64,000 nt of DNA, taken from the NCBI GenBank assembly GCA_963556195.1, contig OY744532.1, forward strand, positions 107,258,583 to 107,322,582, in the 5' to 3' direction. A model generated the notes under the pieces. That model was not told where the DNA came from and did not search any database. It was given only the letters and a program-made list of their open reading frames with translations. Source of the stretch: Sepiola atlantica. Taxonomy: Eukaryota > Mollusca > Cephalopoda > Sepiida > Sepiolidae. Positions within the stretch are counted from its first letter, which is position 1. Each line of letters opens with the position of its first letter. A program made the translations under genes and the position numbers. Positions 63,311 through 64,000 of the stretch are shown here, one piece after another.

Positions 63311-63470
63311 AGGAAATAAAGTTGGGAAATTAGTCAAAAACAATTTGTACAGTAAAGTAAATTGCTTTAAACTTTTTTTAAAAACATTGTTTAACACAAA
63401 TAGGTCACAAATGAGTAGGTAAAGCAAAATAAAGGTTTTTTTTACTAATTTCCCAACTGTATTTCCTGAG
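63311..63470. repeat. Small fold-back element
   Basis: GGAAATAAAGTTGGGAAATT (63311) pairs with AATTTCCCAACTGTATTTCC (63451), and AAGTAAATTGCTTTA is shared in inverted form within. Confidence 0.7.
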
Positions 63471-63665
63471 GCTGGAATTTGGTAGATAGTGTGGTACCTA
63501 TTTGATTACAGACCTTGTCTAGGAGGGAGAGACTGGCATCTATGGACCTCTACAGTGAAGGGATGGGATTTTGCTACTAGTCAAGTGGGTCGGGAGTATT
63601 TTCGTTGAGGGGGTACAATGCAGTAAGTTCATCGGATTGGAGCACATTCCATCAAAGTACTGGAA
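63471..63665 (-). mobile_element. CR1-like subfamily A fragment, rearranged
   Basis: Complement contains words of the ORF2 C-terminus (TTGTCTAGGAGGGAGAGACT on the plus strand, TACAGTGAAGGGATGGGATT), similar to 21900-22150 but in shuffled order. Confidence 0.55.
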
Positions 63666-64000
63666 TAATCATATTTACTCTTTTCTTGTACTTTTTGTTA
63701 TGAAATGAAATTCTAATTTCTTTAACAAATATAAAATTGAATTCTTATGCCAAATGATTGTAGCCATTTTCTTTTTTGATAATTTGTTATTGCTAAATCA
63801 TCAACTAGCATTTTTTTAACATCTTCATTTCTGTTAAATTCCATTAAAATTTGCTTTTGTGTAAAAATAAATTTAAACTTTACTTTCTGAGTAATTTTTG
63901 TGGGGAATAAAATTTCTAAACAGTAAGTGCAAGAAAAAAATGGCCACCAACGATTAAAACATTGAATTTAAGTTTTCATTGAATTTAAACTTTATTGAAT
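63666..64000. other. AT-rich end, no gene seen
   Basis: AT-rich sequence with no recognised feature up to the window edge. Confidence 0.6.

Overview
This window looks like gene-poor animal nuclear DNA, most likely from a mollusc and plausibly a cephalopod. I see AT-rich spacers, dozens of (TA)n runs, and very many interspersed repeats: CR1-like, RTE-like and Tx1-like LINEs, a Penelope-like element (PLE), mariner, Tc1, hAT, pogo and Helitron remnants, and three kinds of SINE. There are no operons or bacterial features. The species guess is inference from repeat content, not from a diagnostic gene.

Only one intact conserved host gene is visible: an uninterrupted minus-strand reading frame at 58961-60979 for a TMEM62-like membrane metallophosphoesterase. 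A frameshifted coding remnant lies at 320-1219. Three short candidate exons, judged only by splice-like borders and codon composition, lie at 36176-36289 (+), 38960-39132 (+) and 44896-45086 (-).

Layout. 1-6.6 kb: the frameshifted remnant, a 15-bp tandem repeat, a Helitron 3' end, a hAT element with perfect 8-bp target duplications, a decayed mariner, and two copies of a repeat carrying a hammerhead-like motif. 6.6-12.2 kb: a 5.6-kb near-perfect palindrome of two head-to-head PLE copies (RT plus GIY-YIG), each with a hammerhead-like motif near its outer end. 12.9-17.2 kb: a decayed full-length Tx1/L1-like LINE. 17.9-21.3 kb: repeats with further hammerhead-like motifs, one with an internally inverted segment, and a 51-bp minisatellite. 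21.7-31.7 kb: CR1-like 3' ends, a 127-bp tandem repeat, a 1.3-kb 36-bp satellite with telomere-like sequence, a tRNA-derived SINE and a 5S-derived repeat. 31.7-52 kb: mixed SINEs (including a family whose head matches U2 snRNA), minisatellites, Helitron and hAT remnants. 53-64 kb: a deleted Tc1 element, an RTE 3' end, a pogo-like remnant and a dense cluster of large fold-back elements around the TMEM62-like gene.

The most interesting signals are (i) a SINE family with a U2 snRNA-like 5' head, five copies with the head; (ii) several different hammerhead-ribozyme-like motifs in PLE, SINE-like and fold-back repeats; (iii) the PLE palindrome with arms almost identical even through microsatellites; (iv) a repeat family in which an approximately 120-bp segment is inverted between two copies; and (v) the fold-back cluster flanking the only intact gene. 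All alignments were made by eye, so identities and end points are approximate.
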